Below are positions 1 through 7,962 of a stretch of 8,693 nucleotides of DNA, piece after piece (within the stretch, counting starts at the first letter, position 1; every line of letters begins with the position of its first letter). The stretch is taken from positions 1 to 8,693 of the forward strand of contig JACQEV010000130.1 of the NCBI GenBank assembly GCA_016200385.1. The letters run 5' to 3'. The notes under the pieces were generated by a model, which did no database searches, had not been told where the DNA came from, and saw only the letters and a program-made list of their open reading frames with translations. Both the position numbers and the translations under genes were made by a program. The stretch is from Candidatus Methylomirabilota bacterium. GTDB taxonomy: Bacteria; Methylomirabilota; Methylomirabilia; Methylomirabilales; Methylomirabilaceae.

Positions 1-363
1 ACCCAGGGCAAGGCCCCGCTCAACGTCGGCATCGGGATCAACACCGGCTGGGCCATTGTCGGTAACATCGGCTCGCCTGCGCGGATGGGGTATACGGCGA
101 TCGGCGACACCGTGAACATCGCGTCGAGGCTCCAAAACCTGACGAAGGAGTATCAGGCCAGCCTCCTGATCAGCCACACCACATCCGAGGAGATCGACGA
201 TCTCTTCGAAACGGAACGGATCGGACTGGTCACGGTGAAGGGCAGGACTGAGCCCGTCGGGCTCTACAAAGTGCTTGGCGAGAAGGCTCCTGCTGGGCCT
301 GATCTCTTCCCCGAAAACCCTGGCCAGACGGCCAAGAAACGGAGTCCTGAGACCGCTGAATGA
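1..363 (+). CDS. Class III adenylate/guanylate cyclase, C-terminal part (5' end outside window)
   Basis: The reading frame is open from base 1 to the TGA at 361-363, giving 120 residues of a protein that starts upstream. It carries the end of a class III nucleotide cyclase catalytic domain, which makes cAMP or cGMP from ATP or GTP. The visible signature is GIGINTG (residues 10-16), VGNIGS (20-25) and YTAIGDTVNIASRLQ (31-45). N39 and R43 sit where the family has its transition-state Asn and Arg. T32 falls at the base-selecting position, a Thr common in bacterial adenylate cyclases, so cAMP is the better guess. The metal-binding aspartates and the lysine that pairs with T32 lie outside the window. 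The domain ends with the usual VKGRTEPVGLYKV strand (78-91), followed by a charged, probably disordered tail of about 28 residues. The upstream sensor domain cannot be seen. The receiver gene follows on the same strand and may be co-transcribed. Confidence 0.93.
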   Translation, partial: TQGKAPLNVGIGINTGWAIVGNIGSPARMGYTAIGDTVNIASRLQNLTKEYQASLLISHTTSEEIDDLFETERIGLVTVKGRTEPVGLYKVLGEKAPAGPDLFPENPGQTAKKRSPETAE

Positions 364-408
364 CCAACGCATCTCTTTCGCCAGTATCGCGCGATTCCCC
401 CCCATTGC

Positions 409-413
409 AGGAG
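409..413 (+). promoter_or_regulatory. Shine-Dalgarno-like AGGAG ahead of the receiver gene
   Basis: AGGAG lies 8 bases before an in-frame TTG at 422, which would add 13 residues (LTASSSHGKKPTT) to the receiver protein. The ATG at 461 has no comparable site. A run of seven C (397-403) lies just upstream. The ribosome site favours TTG 422; family domain limits favour ATG 461. Confidence 0.4.
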
Positions 414-460
414 AAATTGGTTTGACTGCCTCATCCTCTCATGGTAAAAAGCCCACAACC

Positions 461-838
461 ATGAACCAGCCGGTATTGGTAGCGGTTGACGACCTCTTCT
501 TTGTCAGCAAGATTACCGAGACGGCCCGCCAGCTCGGCATTTCGCTTCTGTTTGCGCGGACTCAGGACGAGGTGATCGCCCGCGCCCTGTCGGAAAAGCC
601 GGCGCTCTTGATCATTGATCTCAATTCCGCGCGCTGCAACCCGATCGAGACGATCGGTCAAATTAAAGAAGACGCTGACCTCCGCCATATTCCAATCGTC
701 GGCTTCCTCTCTCACGTCCAGGCAGACCTCAAGGTCAAGGCCAGCATGGCCGGATGCGATCGGGTGATGCCCCGCTCTGTCTTCACCGCCCAGCTTCCGA
801 AGATCCTGAGCGAATACACGGCCAGCTCCTCGAGGTAG
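461..838 (+). CDS. Stand-alone receiver-domain protein with altered active site
   Basis: The 125-residue protein is a single CheY-like receiver domain without an output domain. It shows the acidic pair D10/D11 after strand 1 (VLVAVDD), the phospho-acceptor position D53 at the end of strand 3 (LLIIDLN), a Ser at the switch position (S84 in GFLSH) and the usual pattern up to the last helix. The near-invariant Lys after strand 5 is replaced by Arg (R105, in CDRVMPRS), so phosphorylation chemistry may be changed or lost. The likely role is phospho-relay or protein-protein signalling in the cytoplasm. The ATG at 461 fits the domain edge but lacks a ribosome site; a TTG at 422 with AGGAG would give 138 residues. 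It lies 97 bases downstream of the cyclase gene on the same strand, so joint transcription is plausible. No kinase partner is visible. Family assignment is by pattern only and the specific partner is unknown. Confidence 0.8.
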   Translation: MNQPVLVAVDDLFFVSKITETARQLGISLLFARTQDEVIARALSEKPALLIIDLNSARCNPIETIGQIKEDADLRHIPIVGFLSHVQADLKVKASMAGCDRVMPRSVFTAQLPKILSEYTASSSR

Positions 839-1000
839 TGAAGCTCCCCGATATGGACTCCCTGTTCCACCAGGAGATACGCGTGAGCGGGTGGGCAGCT
901 ATCGGATTATGCTTCAGTCGTGCGGGAGCAGTTTGAGAGAAACGTCAGGATCATCGAGGACTACGGCATTTCATTCGGGCTTGTCCTGGCTCGCGAGCCG
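839..1000. other. Spacer between convergent genes
   Basis: This 162-base stretch separates the plus-strand receiver gene from the minus-strand accA gene. It holds a bulged hairpin (858-876, CTCC(C)TG with CAGGAG) and a perfect 12-base palindrome GGCTCGCGAGCC (988-999) one base after the accA stop. Neither has a T-run, so neither is a convincing intrinsic terminator. No gene is called here. Confidence 0.6.
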
Positions 1001-1963
1001 TCACTGCCCTTCCTCGAAGACACCCATTCGGCGGAATTTCTCGTAGCGGCGCTCCAGCAACTCGTCCAAGGAGGTCTGCGCGAGCCTGGAACACTCTTTG
1101 ACGAGGTGCGCTTTCAGGGTCGTGGCCATCTCCTGCGGGTTCCGGTGGGCCCCTCCCATCGGTTCCGAAATGATCTCGTCGATCAGACTGAGTCGCTTCA
1201 GCGTCTCGGGGGTGAGCCCCAGGGCATGGGCGGCATCAGGCGCCTTCGCTGGATCTCGCCACAGGATGGAGGCGCACCCCTCAGGCGAGATGACCGAGTA
1301 GATGGCATACTCGAGCATCGAGATGGAATCCCCCACCGCGATCCCCAGCGCGCCACCCGACCCCCCTTCGCCAGTGACCACAACCACGATTGGCGTCCTC
1401 AGCTCCGACATCTCCCTCAAGTTGCGGGCGATCGCCTCGGCTTGGCCTCGTTCCTCCGCGCCGATCCCTGGGTAGGCACCTGGCGTGTCCACGAAGGTCA
1501 GGATCGGCTTCCTAAACTTTTCCGCCAGCTTCATCAGGCGAAGCGCCTTCCGGTACCCTTCCGGGTTGGCCATGGCAAAGTTCCTGGCGATCTTCTCCTT
1601 GGTGTCCCGCCCTTTCTGGTGACCGATCACCACGATAGGCATCCCGTCGAGGCGCGCGAGCCCCCCGACGATCGCCCTATCATCACCGAACGCTCTGTCG
1701 CCGTGCAGCTCCACGAAATCGGTCGTCAGCATCCGGATGTAATCGAGCGTGTACGGGCGGTTTGGATGACGGGCGATCTGACAGCGTTGCCAGGGAGTCA
1801 AGCGGGAGAAGATCTCCCCGCGAAGGCTCACCACCGTGTTCTCCAGGTCGGCGATCTCCTTGGAGAAATCCACTTTCTGAACCTCGGAGAGCCGTTTCAG
1901 CTCCTCGATCTTGTCTTCCAGCTTGACGATGGGATGCTCGAACTCCAACGTGAATGTGGCCAT
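1001..1963 (-). CDS. accA: Acetyl-CoA carboxylase carboxyltransferase subunit alpha
   Basis: The protein has 320 residues, against 319 for E. coli AccA. With AccD it forms the carboxyltransferase that moves the carboxyl group from carboxybiotin to acetyl-CoA, giving malonyl-CoA for fatty-acid synthesis. The N-terminal 55 residues are helical and charged ([16 protein letters not shown] region). Next comes [20 protein letters not shown] (56-75) and the crotonase-fold core. Core motifs are [11 protein letters not shown] (114-124), [18 protein letters not shown] (157-174), the glycine-rich oxyanion-type loop [11 protein letters not shown] (198-208) and [12 protein letters not shown] (226-237). 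The ATG at 1963-1961 is preceded by GGGAAGGAA and lies 16 bases after the dnaE stop, so the two genes are almost certainly one transcript. accD, accB and accC are not in the window. Nothing is truncated or missing. Confidence 0.98.
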   Translation of the reverse strand: MATFTLEFEHPIVKLEDKIEELKRLSEVQKVDFSKEIADLENTVVSLRGEIFSRLTPWQRCQIARHPNRPYTLDYIRMLTTDFVELHGDRAFGDDRAIVGGLARLDGMPIVVIGHQKGRDTKEKIARNFAMANPEGYRKALRLMKLAEKFRKPILTFVDTPGAYPGIGAEERGQAEAIARNLREMSELRTPIVVVVTGEGGSGGALGIAVGDSISMLEYAIYSVISPEGCASILWRDPAKAPDAAHALGLTPETLKRLSLIDEIISEPMGGAHRNPQEMATTLKAHLVKECSRLAQTSLDELLERRYEKFRRMGVFEEGQ

Positions 1964-1967
1964 GGCG

Positions 1968-1976
1968 TTCCTTCCC
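1968..1976 (-). promoter_or_regulatory. Ribosome binding site of accA
   Basis: On the minus strand GGGAAGGAA is followed by CGCC and then the accA ATG. It lies within the 16-base gap after the dnaE TAA and supports the chosen accA start and translation from a shared dnaE-accA message. Confidence 0.7.
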
Positions 1977-1979
1977 AGT

Positions 1980-4900
1980 TTACAGCACAGTCATCGTTCC
2001 AGGACCCAGAAGGGCCTCCACCTCTCGCTTGAGCGACTCGCTCGGCGCGACGGTTATCCCCGGCGAAGCAGCGATGGTCACCTGGCCACCTCGGGCAACG
2101 TTCAGGTGGAGCGTCAGGGATGCGGGTCCAGGAAATTTCGAGAGCAGGCTCTTCAGCTCCTCCAACCGTTCTATGGAAAGCTGCGATTCCTCTACCGTGA
2201 TCTCCACCACCGAGGCCCCGTTCCGCCTCAGGGCCGAGAGGGGTCGGACCTCCGTCAAGAGCAGCTTGACCACCTCCTCCCCCACATCCACCTGTCCCTT
2301 CACCAGGACGGCCGCGTCCTTCACCAGGTGGAGCAGGTTCGCCTTGTAGAGCTCCGGGAAGGCGATCGCCTCCACCGTCCCGGCCAGGTCTTCGAGCGTG
2401 ACGAACGCCATCCGCTCTCCGTTCTTTGTGGCGATCTCCTTGACGGCGGCGACGATGGCGCACAGCTTCACCGCCTCTTTGTCCTGGCATGAAGGGAGGC
2501 GGTCGGTGGTCACGGCGGCCTGCCTGGCGATGACCTCCCGATAATCGGCCAACGGGTGGCCGGTGACATAGAAACCCAACGTTTCTTTCTCCGCGGCCAG
2601 GCGCTGGTTGGGCGACCACTCTGCCATAGCCGGAAGCGTCGGCTCCTGGCGACCTGCCCCGCCCTTTGACTCGAGCACATCCAGCAGTGAGCCCTGGCCC
2701 TGGACCCGCTCACGCTGCACGCTGGCAGCCGCTTCCATCGCCTTGTCTACCACGGCCATGAGCTGGGCCCTAGCCGCCCCGAGAGAATCGAAGGCCCCAC
2801 ATTTGATCAGGCTCTCGACGACCCGTTTGTTCACCAGGCGCAAGTCCACTCGCTCGCAACAATCGAAGATGGAACGGAACGGGCCTTTGTCGCGGCGGGT
2901 GGCGAGGATCGACTGGATCGCGGCCTCGCCGACATTCTTGATGGCGACCAGCCCGAAACGAATCTTCTCCCCCACCACCGCGAAGCTGCTTCCCGACTCG
3001 TTGACATCCGGCGGCAGGACGGTGATCCCCATCTGCCGGCACTCGTCGATGTACTTGACGATCTTGTCGGTATCAGCCATTTCAGAAGTCAGTTGGGCCG
3101 CCATGAACTCGACCGGGTAATGAGCCTTGAGGTAGGCGGTCTGATAGGCCAGGAGCGCATAGGAGGTCGCGTGGGGTTTGTTAAAGGCATACCCGGCAAA
3201 GGGGGCCATCTTGTCGAAGATCTTCTCCGCCGTCCGTGCCGTGACCCCCTTCGCTTTCGCCCCATCGATGAATTTCTTTCGCTGGCGGTCCATCATCTCG
3301 GGGTCCTTCTTTCCCATCGCCTTGCGAAGCACGTCGGCCTCACCCATCGAGAATCCGGCCAGTTCCGAGGCAATCCGCATGACCTGTTCCTGATAGACCA
3401 TGACCCCGTAAGTCTCCTTGAGGACCGATTCCATCAGCGGGTGGTCGTAGCTGATCTTGACCTTGCCATTCTTCCGGTTGATGAAGTCATCGATCATGAC
3501 CATCGGTCCTGGGCGGTAGAGCGCGATAAGGGCGATGACCTCCTCCAGCCGTTCTGGTCGGAGGCGCCGCAGTAGATCGCGCATCCCCGACGATTCCAGT
3601 TGGAACGTGCCGAAGCTACGGGCCTCGCTTAACAGTTGGAAGGTCGCGGGGTCATCGAGGGAAATCTCCTCGATCTTGAACCGCACGCCGCGGCCGGACG
3701 CGATTAATTCCAGGGTGTTCGCAATCACCGTCAGGGTCCGCAGGCCCAGAAAATCGATTTTCAACAAGCCGATCTTCTCGATGGCCCCCATGGCGTACTG
3801 GGTCGTCGGCTTGCTTCCCGCCTTCGGGTCCTTATAGAGGGGAACGTGTTCGATGAGGGGGTCACCCGAGATGACGACACCAGCAGCGTGGGTTGACGCG
3901 TGTCGAGTGAGCCCTTCCAGCGATCTTGCAACCCGCCAGAGCTCCTCCACTTCTGGCCGGTTCCGAACCGCCTCGGCCAGCGGCGGGCTTTCGGCAATCG
4001 CTTCGTCCAACTTAATGTTCAGCCGGTTCGGGACGAGTTTGGCGATCTTGTCAACGTCGGAATAGGGCATCCCGAGGCCCCGCCCGACATCCCTGATGAC
4101 CGCTTTGGCTCCCATCGTCCCGAAGGTGATGATCTGGGCCACGTTGTCGGCTCCATACTTGCTGGTCACATAGTCAATCACCTCATCCCGCCGGTCGTCG
4201 CTGAAGTCAATGTCCATGTCCGGCATGCTGATCCGTTCAGGGTTCAGGAACCGTTCGAAAATCAGTCCGTACCTGAGTGGATCGATGTTGGTGATGCCGA
4301 GGCAGTAGGCGACCAGGGAGGCGGCTGCGGACCCGCGACCCGGACCTACAGAGATCCCATGATCCTTGGCGAACTTGATGAAGTCCCAGACCACCAGGAA
4401 GTACCCGGCGAACCCCGTCTGTTGAATGACACCCAGCTCGTAGCTGAGGCGGCCCTCCACGTCGGCATTCGCGGCCGGATATCGGACCTTCAGTCCCTCC
4501 CTGGCCAGATGAGCCAGATACGTCTCGAGCGTGTACCCCTCCGGCACCTGGCACTTGGGCAAGCGAAGCTGGCCGAACTGAAGCTGGAGGTTGCACCGCT
4601 CGGCGACGGCGATGGTATTCTTGGCGGCCTCTGGGAGCTCGGCAAAGACCCGCTTCATCTCCTCCGCCGACTTGAAGTAGAACTGGTCGGTGGAGAAGCG
4701 CCATCGCTCCTTATCCTTGATCGTCTTTCCGGTCTGAATGCAGAGGAGGACCTCGTGAGCGCGTGCGTCCTCCTTGGCGGGATAGTGAAGGTCGTTGGTC
4801 CCGACGATCGGCAGCTCCAAGGCCTTGGCGAGTCGGAGAATCCCGTCGTTGACCCGTTTCTGCTCTGCCATCCCGTGATCCTGGACCTCCAGGAAATAGT

Positions 4901-5420
4901 TCTCCCGGCCCAACACCTCGGTATACCAGCCGGCAATCTCCTTAGCCCGACCTTCGTCGCCATCCAGCAATGCCTTGGCCACCTCGCAGTTGAGACAGCC
5001 GGAAAGGGCGATCAGTCCCCGACTATGCTGGGCAAACAGCTCTCGGTCGATTCGAGGCTTGTAGTAGAATCCTTCCAGATAGCCAGCGGAGACCAGCTTG
5101 ATGAGGTTCTTGTAGCCCGCCACGTCTTTGGCCAGAAGCGTGATGTGGCTAGCGCCCTCATAGCTGCTGTCCTGATTCGACTTCTCGAACCGGCTCCCAG
5201 GGGCGATGTACATCTCGCAGCCGATGATCGGCTTCACACCCTCCTTCATCGCGAGGGTGTAGAAGTCGATCGCGCCGAAGAGGTTCCCGTGATCAGTGAC
5301 GGCCAGGGCCGGCATCCGATGTTCCTTGGCTTTGGCGACCAGCGTCTCCAATGCGCACGCCCCGTCCAACAGGCTATATTGGCTGTGGACGTGCAGGTGG
5401 ACAAAATCGGAATGGTGCAT
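1980..5420 (-). CDS. dnaE: DNA polymerase III subunit alpha (DnaE type)
   Basis: This 1146-residue protein is the replicative polymerase catalytic subunit (E. coli form 1160). An N-terminal PHP domain holds all nine positions of the metal site known from proofreading-active PHP domains: H10, H12, D19, H44, E69, H92, C142, D210, H212. E. coli has lost several of these. Polymerase motifs are [12 protein letters not shown] (359-370), the catalytic pair D401 and D403 in PDMDIDF, and the third aspartate D556 in LLKIDFLG. The fingers include [20 protein letters not shown] (744-763). A helix-hairpin-helix segment (about 820-845) is followed by a clamp-binding motif QGSLL (909-913), an OB fold (about 985-1060) and a C-terminal domain. 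The ATG at 5420 has GGGGGGAG four bases before it. accA follows by 16 bases. The usual promoter space upstream is occupied by the heptamer repeats, so initiation may lie there or upstream of the deacylase gene. Confidence 0.98.
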   Translation of the reverse strand: MHHSDFVHLHVHSQYSLLDGACALETLVAKAKEHRMPALAVTDHGNLFGAIDFYTLAMKEGVKPIIGCEMYIAPGSRFEKSNQDSSYEGASHITLLAKDVAGYKNLIKLVSAGYLEGFYYKPRIDRELFAQHSRGLIALSGCLNCEVAKALLDGDEGRAKEIAGWYTEVLGRENYFLEVQDHGMAEQKRVNDGILRLAKALELPIVGTNDLHYPAKEDARAHEVLLCIQTGKTIKDKERWRFSTDQFYFKSAEEMKRVFAELPEAAKNTIAVAERCNLQLQFGQLRLPKCQVPEGYTLETYLAHLAREGLKVRYPAANADVEGRLSYELGVIQQTGFAGYFLVVWDFIKFAKDHGISVGPGRGSAAASLVAYCLGITNIDPLRYGLIFERFLNPERISMPDMDIDFSDDRRDEVIDYVTSKYGADNVAQIITFGTMGAKAVIRDVGRGLGMPYSDVDKIAKLVPNRLNIKLDEAIAESPPLAEAVRNRPEVEELWRVARSLEGLTRHASTHAAGVVISGDPLIEHVPLYKDPKAGSKPTTQYAMGAIEKIGLLKIDFLGLRTLTVIANTLELIASGRGVRFKIEEISLDDPATFQLLSEARSFGTFQLESSGMRDLLRRLRPERLEEVIALIALYRPGPMVMIDDFINRKNGKVKISYDHPLMESVLKETYGVMVYQEQVMRIASELAGFSMGEADVLRKAMGKKDPEMMDRQRKKFIDGAKAKGVTARTAEKIFDKMAPFAGYAFNKPHATSYALLAYQTAYLKAHYPVEFMAAQLTSEMADTDKIVKYIDECRQMGITVLPPDVNESGSSFAVVGEKIRFGLVAIKNVGEAAIQSILATRRDKGPFRSIFDCCERVDLRLVNKRVVESLIKCGAFDSLGAARAQLMAVVDKAMEAAASVQRERVQGQGSLLDVLESKGGAGRQEPTLPAMAEWSPNQRLAAEKETLGFYVTGHPLADYREVIARQAAVTTDRLPSCQDKEAVKLCAIVAAVKEIATKNGERMAFVTLEDLAGTVEAIAFPELYKANLLHLVKDAAVLVKGQVDVGEEVVKLLLTEVRPLSALRRNGASVVEITVEESQLSIERLEELKSLLSKFPGPASLTLHLNVARGGQVTIAASPGITVAPSESLKREVEALLGPGTMTVL

Positions 5421-5438
5421 CGCTCCCCCCGGGAACCT

Positions 5439-5531
5439 AGGGTATAGGGTTTAGGGTAAAGGGTGCAGAAAGGCTTTTCCTATACCCTGAACCCTGTCTT
5501 TTTCTACCCTATACCCTTTACCCTATACCCT
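5439..5531. repeat. Telomere-like heptamer array arranged as an inverted repeat
   Basis: GGG tracts on the plus strand start at 5440, 5447, 5454 and 5461, exactly 7 apart, in units AGGGTAT, AGGGTTT, AGGGTAA, AGGGTGC. CCC tracts follow at 5485 and 5492, then at 5507, 5514, 5521 and 5528, again 7 apart. The arms 5439-5464 and 5506-5531 are complementary at 23 of 26 positions with a 41-base loop. The array fills most of the 115-base gap between the deacylase stop and the dnaE start. It may be a dispersed intergenic repeat family; its role (transcript end, processing, protein binding) is not known from sequence. Confidence 0.85.
5440..5463 (+). other. Candidate G-quadruplex in the left heptamer arm
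   Basis: Four GGG tracts are separated by three 4-base loops (TATA, TTTA, TAAA), close in design to telomeric G-quadruplex DNA. It lies 20-43 bases upstream of the dnaE start codon, on the strand opposite to dnaE mRNA, so it is the template strand for dnaE. The right arm gives the same potential on the other strand. Folding is inferred, not shown. Confidence 0.5.
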
Positions 5532-5535
5532 GCCT

Positions 5536-5991
5536 TTAGGCAAGGATGTCATGAATCTCAGCCTCGTTAATCCGGATAATATCAGATGGCTTGATCCGGA
5601 GCATAACGTTGTGACTGCCGCCGCCAGCGTAGGCTTCTGCAAGCACGGCAGCCTTCGCATCGACGATCATGTGGATCCTCTGCTTAAGCCCGACCGGCGG
5701 CGTTCCGCCAGCCGGGTAGCCGGTGGCGTCCAGCACGACATCGGGTTTGGCCAGCCGCCAGCCGTCGATCCCGGTCACTTGTGCAAGCTTCTCCGTGTCG
5801 ATCCTGCCGGTCCCTTGCGCGACCACGAGCACGAGGGCCCCGTTCTTCGCCTGAAACAGGATCGTCTTGATGACGATATCGATTGGGACCCCGAGCGCCT
5901 CCGCGGCCATCCCTGCCGTCGTGGTCTCTCTGCCGACTGAAATCAGCTCGGCATCGATTCCCAGAGCGCTGAGATATTCTTCGAGACTCAC
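5536..5991 (-). CDS. YbaK/ProX-family aminoacyl-tRNA deacylase-like protein
   Basis: The protein belongs to the YbaK/EbsC/ProX fold, whose members hydrolyse mischarged tRNA (for example Cys- or Ala-tRNA-Pro) in the cytoplasm. From the GTG at 5991-5989 it has 151 residues, near the family norm of about 150-165. Visible family features are the conserved lysine K42 in IDIVIKTILF, the glycine-rich loop GYPAGGTPPVG (91-101) and the C-terminal AGGGSHNVMLRIKPSDIIRI block. Which mischarged tRNA it acts on cannot be told. The frame stays open to a TTG at 6060, which would give 174 residues, but the extra 23 residues do not look like the family and neither start has a good ribosome site (GAAGAG lies close before the GTG). 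It is 115 bases upstream of dnaE on the same strand, separated by the heptamer array, so co-transcription is possible. GC content is high, like dnaE. Confidence 0.88.
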   Translation of the reverse strand: MSLEEYLSALGIDAELISVGRETTTAGMAAEALGVPIDIVIKTILFQAKNGALVLVVAQGTGRIDTEKLAQVTGIDGWRLAKPDVVLDATGYPAGGTPPVGLKQRIHMIVDAKAAVLAEAYAGGGSHNVMLRIKPSDIIRINEAEIHDILA

Positions 5992-6447
5992 TGGCTCTTC
6001 AATAGCATGCCCTTCATTCTGTGGAAGATTTTGGATGAGTAAGTGCGGGCATGTTGGCAAACCGTTGGGGAGATAACTTTGTCGTGGGCCGTGTCATTGC
6101 TAGCGAAGCAATCTCATCTGTTCAAATTGAGGAGTCTTCCACTAATCCTGAGACCGCTTGGGCTAACTCTTTCAGCACCGCGACGGCTGGCAAATGGTCC
6201 CTCGGCTCGCAATCATATTAATCTACACTGTTATGTTAGAATCCGTCTCTTGGCCCAGTTGAACCTACACCAGCTTCAAATCGCCTGACGCATCACCCAC
6301 AATTACTCAGGTTCCATCCTGACCAGAAGCCAGCCTTTGGGCCCCGAAAGCCCTTTCCCCCTATGCCGCTTGATTTACACCCTCGGTTTTCTAGCTACCG
6401 TCAAGTCAGTCAGCGAAGTATATTGACAAGGAGAAACGAGGAGTCAC
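5992..6447. other. Intergenic region at the base-composition boundary
   Basis: About 390-456 bases, depending on the deacylase start, lie between the deacylase gene and the AT-rich signalling gene. I see no convincing coding frame, tRNA or structured RNA. It contains the palindromic repeat at 6091-6117 and an AT-rich patch near 6208-6245 that could hold a minus-strand promoter for the deacylase, though no good -35/-10 pair is seen. GC changes from about 57% (6301-6360) to about 47% (6181-6240) by line, between a GC-rich left side and an AT-rich right side. Confidence 0.6.
6091..6117. repeat. Short palindromic repeat of the GTCATTGC...GAAGCAATCTC type
   Basis: ATTGCT (6096-6101) and AGCAAT (6107-6112) form a perfect 6-base stem with loop AGCGA, flanked by GTGTC and CTCATC. 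The wording closely matches a palindromic intergenic repeat that I recall as widespread in bacterial genomes (GTCATTGCGAGCGAAGC... followed by GAAGCAATCTC), in a shortened form. Identification is from memory of that repeat; the stem itself is seen directly. Confidence 0.55.
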
Positions 6448-7962
6448 TCAAGATACCTCTTTCGAGACCTCTCGTTCAACATCGTTCAATTTACTTTCGG
6501 ATATACCCTTCAGAACTGCCATGCGGAGATCATTCGCGGCGGATTCCCTATTGCCGAGTCTAAGATAAGTCCGCCCTCGATAGAGGTAATACGCTCCGGT
6601 CTCCCGCAACTCAATTGCTTGTGTGAACTTTTCTATCGCCTTCCTATAATTTTCCTCTTCGACCGTTCGCCTTGCTTCGCCCTCATTCTCACACTCGTAA
6701 TACGATAGGCCATATTCGAACCACTGAAAGTGTTGGAATTCTTCGGCTTCTGAAATCTCGGCTTCATCCCACTTCTTTTCCATCAGCATCGTTTCCGCTT
6801 TCTTAAAATACTCCACTGCTTCACAATACCTGTGAAGGCGACACAGGCTGCCGGCAACATTCCTGTTGGAAATCACATCATTAGAATATAAAAGAGCCAA
6901 CTCATGTTGCCTGAGTGCCCTTTCATGTTGACCCAAATTAGAAAGACCGACGCCAAAGCGATTGTGAAAGACCCTACAACTCACACCCAGTTTGTCGATT
7001 CTCTCGAATTCCTCAACTGCTTTTTCAAATTCTTTGTTGCTATAATGAAAAAGGGCTTTAGTCATAGCCACCGAGGTCCCGAATGAGAGAGCATTATTCC
7101 CACCTTCAAACTGGGCTATCTCAAGCGCCTTTTCTGCATAGCTCAGACTCTTTTTCCGTTCATACGTCGAGCGGTCGATAGGGCCCTGTGTAGTAAGCTG
7201 CTCTTCCTTAAGCTTACCCTCATCATCTGTGCAAAAAATTCCGCAACTAAGCGTCGCACCTGTATCCTGATTAAATTTAGATAGTGCGTCCGCCGCAATT
7301 TTCTTTACGTCCGCTGCGAGTTTTCCAGGGATTATGACTCCAAACTTTTCTGGTGCTTCTCTCTTTCCAACAATAGCATCGTGCGACAGACACTCCGATA
7401 GACTTGCTTCCAACTTCTTTGATAAAGTTTCAGCGAATGGAAGGCCCTTTTTTACTTGAATACGTTCAAATCCGTCGATTTGGAAAAGGGAGATGTTAAA
7501 ATGTCTGAGCTCAAGGTGGATAGATTCGAATTTCAAATCAAAACCGTCCTTAGAAAGCAGATACTCTGACGAGGATTTCTCCCGCTTCGAAACACTTGCA
7601 TCTAGCAGCCCGGGAAGGAGTTCAGTCTGACCGCTGCGTCCTCCGTTTGGATCTGCCTTCACCAGCCCCGCAGCAGGGGTAGGAATACTCCCTGATACTT
7701 TAGATGCCTCGTACAACTCGAGCCATGAGACACTATCGATAGGAAAATCTTCACGGACCAAACCTAGCATCCTGACCTCAAACTCAGGTGCGTACTCTGT
7801 TGCGTAAAGTCTTCGACACACGGAGAAATCGTCTTCAACTTTAAGAACTTTTATCATCCCGGAAGGGATCTTCGGCCAAACACCTAGTTCTTTTCCTAGA
7901 GTCCCAGGCTGAAGTACCTTAGCCTCTCCGTGATATTTCTCGCTATAAGAAACGAACAGCAT
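6448..7962 (-). CDS. Degenerate GGDEF domain plus TPR repeats (probably the C-terminal part of the split protein)
   Basis: The frame encodes 504 residues. Residues 1-52 look like the second half of a small beta-rich domain (GMIKVLKVEDDFSVCRRL, 35-52). A linker follows, then a degenerate GGDEF domain (about 150-245): FQIDGFERI (160-168) replaces the metal-binding strand, APEKF (203-207) stands where GGEEF belongs, and GATLSCGIF (235-243) matches the late core strand. It cannot be an active diguanylate cyclase and may bind nucleotide or regulate. From about 271 to 490 are TPR-like helical pairs, clearest at 302-326, 333-360, 367-393, 415-452 and 456-486, suited to protein binding. No signal peptide or membrane segment is seen. 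The only available start, ATG 7962, has AGGA directly touching it, a poor ribosome site, and overlaps the upstream frame by 67 bases. It is best read as the continuation of that frame after a frameshift. Base composition is AT-rich. Confidence 0.75.
   Translation of the reverse strand: MLFVSYSEKYHGEAKVLQPGTLGKELGVWPKIPSGMIKVLKVEDDFSVCRRLYATEYAPEFEVRMLGLVREDFPIDSVSWLELYEASKVSGSIPTPAAGLVKADPNGGRSGQTELLPGLLDASVSKREKSSSEYLLSKDGFDLKFESIHLELRHFNISLFQIDGFERIQVKKGLPFAETLSKKLEASLSECLSHDAIVGKREAPEKFGVIIPGKLAADVKKIAADALSKFNQDTGATLSCGIFCTDDEGKLKEEQLTTQGPIDRSTYERKKSLSYAEKALEIAQFEGGNNALSFGTSVAMTKALFHYSNKEFEKAVEEFERIDKLGVSCRVFHNRFGVGLSNLGQHERALRQHELALLYSNDVISNRNVAGSLCRLHRYCEAVEYFKKAETMLMEKKWDEAEISEAEEFQHFQWFEYGLSYYECENEGEARRTVEEENYRKAIEKFTQAIELRETGAYYLYRGRTYLRLGNRESAANDLRMAVLKGISESKLNDVEREVSKEVS

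Noticed and set aside
858..876. Hairpin after the receiver gene as a terminator
   Set aside because: The stem is short with a bulge, and no T-run follows.
988..999. Palindrome GGCTCGCGAGCC after the accA stop as an intrinsic terminator
   Set aside because: It can form only about a four-pair stem with a four-base loop and has no T-run on either strand.
920..2032. Long plus-strand frame of 370 codons opposite accA
   Set aside because: Most of it is antisense to accA, whose family match is certain; the frame is a by-product of high GC. Only the part before 1001 is kept as a weak observation.
1897..2619. Minus-strand frame of 240 codons overlapping the end of dnaE
   Set aside because: Its product is rich in Arg, Gly and Pro, as expected for an off-frame reading of GC-rich DNA, and it overlaps the dnaE C-terminal domain.
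3900..5447. Plus-strand frame of 515 codons opposite dnaE
   Set aside because: It lies fully antisense to the PHP and polymerase domains and shows no family features; it reflects third-position GC bias.
5439..5531. CRISPR array
   Set aside because: Units are 7 bases with no unique spacers; it is a simple heptamer repeat in two orientations.
6043..6288. Plus-strand frame of 81 codons in the 5992-6447 gap
   Set aside because: No ribosome site, no recognisable family, and it translates through the palindromic repeat.
6423..6450. TTGACA at 6423 as a plus-strand promoter
   Set aside because: No matching -10 box at 16-18 bases, and no plus-strand gene follows; it faces the 3' end of the TPR gene.
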